A stretch of DNA of 64,000 nt from Glandiceps talaboti (lineage: Eukaryota > Hemichordata > Enteropneusta > Spengelidae), in contig NC_135549.1 of assembly GCF_964340395.1 (NCBI RefSeq), positions 11,787,342 to 11,851,341 on the forward strand, in the 5' to 3' direction. How positions within the stretch are numbered: position 1 is the stretch's first letter; each line of letters opens with the position of its first letter. The position numbers were made by a program, and so were the translations under genes. A model generated the notes under the pieces. The model did no database searches and was not told where the DNA came from. It saw nothing but the letters and a program-made list of their open reading frames with translations. Shown here piece by piece: positions 62,888 through 64,000 of the stretch.

Positions 62888-62990
62888 ATGCATGCATGCA
62901 TGCATGCATGCATGCATGCATGCATGTATGTCTGTATGTATGTATGTATGTATGTATGTATGTATGTATGTATGTATGTATGTATGTATG

Positions 62991-63020
<30 letters not shown>
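62818..63020. repeat. (TATG)n/(TCTG)n/(CATG)n compound microsatellite
   Basis: About 200 bp of tetranucleotides: TATG, then TCTG, then CATG, then TATG. It sits right after the ACCTTCCG fragment, as simple repeats follow other family copies. Four overlapping frames here are artefacts. Confidence 0.97.
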
Positions 63021-63021
<1 letters not shown>

Positions 63022-63373
63022 CAACATACCTGCTACTGTTGTAACATCACCAACTTTAAATACTTTCAAAAACAGTCTAGACACATATTGGAATGACTAT
63101 AAGTAGACCCCAGTGTTTTTTATCACTAAGCATTTATAGTATCATGTTTACCATCTCGCAGTTAAAAGTTGTGTGTATATTTTGTATTATCAATCTGAAC
63201 TCTACAAGTAATTATTATCTTGAACTCTGCAAAATAACTTGGACGTTGTGATGAAACTCGGACCATGAACTAATTTATACACACACTTGGTTACTGAATG
63301 TATGTCTTGGTGATTTTTTTTGCCAATTTGACATTGATCATCCCATAGGCTGTAATGTGATGTGATACATGTG

Positions 63374-63397
63374 CGTGTATGTATGTATGTATGTATG

Positions 63398-63427
<30 letters not shown>
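63374..63427. repeat. (GTAT)n microsatellite
   Basis: About 13 GTAT units. Confidence 0.95.
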
Positions 63428-63428
<1 letters not shown>

Positions 63429-63499
63429 TCGTAAGAAAGCAGAAATATCCTACAAATATGGTTTCTGTACTAGCTTGTAATTCCAATTATTCATTTGCA

Positions 63500-64000
63500 C
63501 TATTAATTCTGCCTTGTAATTATGCAATATCTTGAGAATAAATGCTTGAATTTCATATAACTTAGTTCATACATTGATCAATGAAGGTACTAACATATAA
63601 GGTTTGTTGATGTAGCTTTTAGCTTTAATAATCTGTAACTGGCCAATATCTTAAGAGCTCGAGCTTCAAATTGAATAAAGTGTGGTTATTGAGTGGATGA
63701 CAACTAAGTGCAAATATAAAGCTTGTTGGTGTAGCTTAATCATAATCACTAGTTTTCAATATTTGGACAATATCTAAGTGTCAAACTTCAAAACGTTGGG
63801 CACATTTCTAATAACGTTTTTAAATGAGTTATTTGCATAATTAATTATGTTTTGCAATATCTTATGATTGCAATGATCAAATGTCAGTCATTTGCATTAA
63901 TTTATTATGTTTTGTAATATCTTACGATTACAATCATCAAATGTCATGCAATTATGTTCACAGCATGTTTCATAACTGTTACAGCTTGTTGATGTAGTTT
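63500..64000. repeat. Degenerate tandem repeat reaching the window edge
   Basis: Loose copies of AAGCTTGTTGGTGTAGCTT occur near 63600, 63719 and 63980, and of ATTATGTTTTGCAATATCTT near 63843 and 63903 (with GATTGCAATGATCAAATGTC after each). Related AATATCTTA blocks resemble the left part of the repeat at 59850. No coding frame. Confidence 0.65.

Noticed and set aside
63500-64000. CRISPR-like array
   Set aside because: Units are degenerate and of variable spacing, without constant direct repeats, and the genome is eukaryotic.

Overview
The window looks like nuclear DNA of a marine invertebrate animal. It is AT-rich, full of two- to five-base microsatellites, carries the 3' end of an L2/CR1-type LINE, and its only convincing genes are intronless class A (rhodopsin-like) G-protein-coupled receptors (GPCRs). 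Large sets of single-exon receptors in same-strand clusters are familiar from amphioxus, hemichordates and some other invertebrates. The sequence alone does not fix the phylum; I lean weakly to an invertebrate deuterostome. There is nothing bacterial or viral here. Layout: 1-1855 is the end of a satellite array built on an 18+23 bp dimer with a higher-order period. From 3.3 to 48.0 kb lie eight complete single-exon receptor genes, all on the minus strand: A (3316-4263), B (6784-7740), C (10599-11708), D (15737-16897), E (22066-23202), G (28073-29155), F (31234-32175) and H (46973-48025). Several open frames extend upstream of the first ATG through TTG or GTG, so I place the starts of C, D, E and H at the first in-frame ATG, and the start of B at its second ATG. 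By sequence they fall into three groups. A and B are sister paralogs. D, E and G are a second, more unusual set. C, F and H share peptide-receptor-like features, and H looks most like a neuropeptide receptor. Each copy has its own intergenic DNA, so they are expected to be separately transcribed membrane receptors, not an operon. The most interesting biology is in D/E/G: the nearly invariant TM2 aspartate (2.50) is Gly in D and Asn in G, and the TM6 CWxP switch has become LGSV, LGSL and CGFP, while the ECL2 disulfide segment, an E-R-hydrophobic motif in TM3, NPxxY and a basic RRxS site in the third intracellular loop are all kept. This suggests a lineage-specific receptor family with altered ion coupling or activation. 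The rest is repeat-rich and appears non-coding: a 36-bp minisatellite (13.7-14.3 kb), a near-identical 365-bp tandem duplication (18.4-19.2 kb), a 0.42-kb foldback element (19.7-20.2 kb), a perfect 31-bp-arm palindrome (33.85 kb), two copies of a terminal-inverted-repeat element (35.0 and 61.2 kb), a G-tract repeat family in both orientations (25.5, 26.6-27.2, 38.1 kb), a duplicated 0.65-kb segment (40.25 and 41.4 kb), a 146/293-bp tandem repeat field (49.1-50.35 kb) related to 55.2-56.3 kb, and a 246-bp CT tract (57.05-57.30 kb). No tRNA, rRNA, CRISPR array or other RNA gene was recognised. Exons of spliced genes could hide in the gene-poor stretches and would be hard to see without transcripts.
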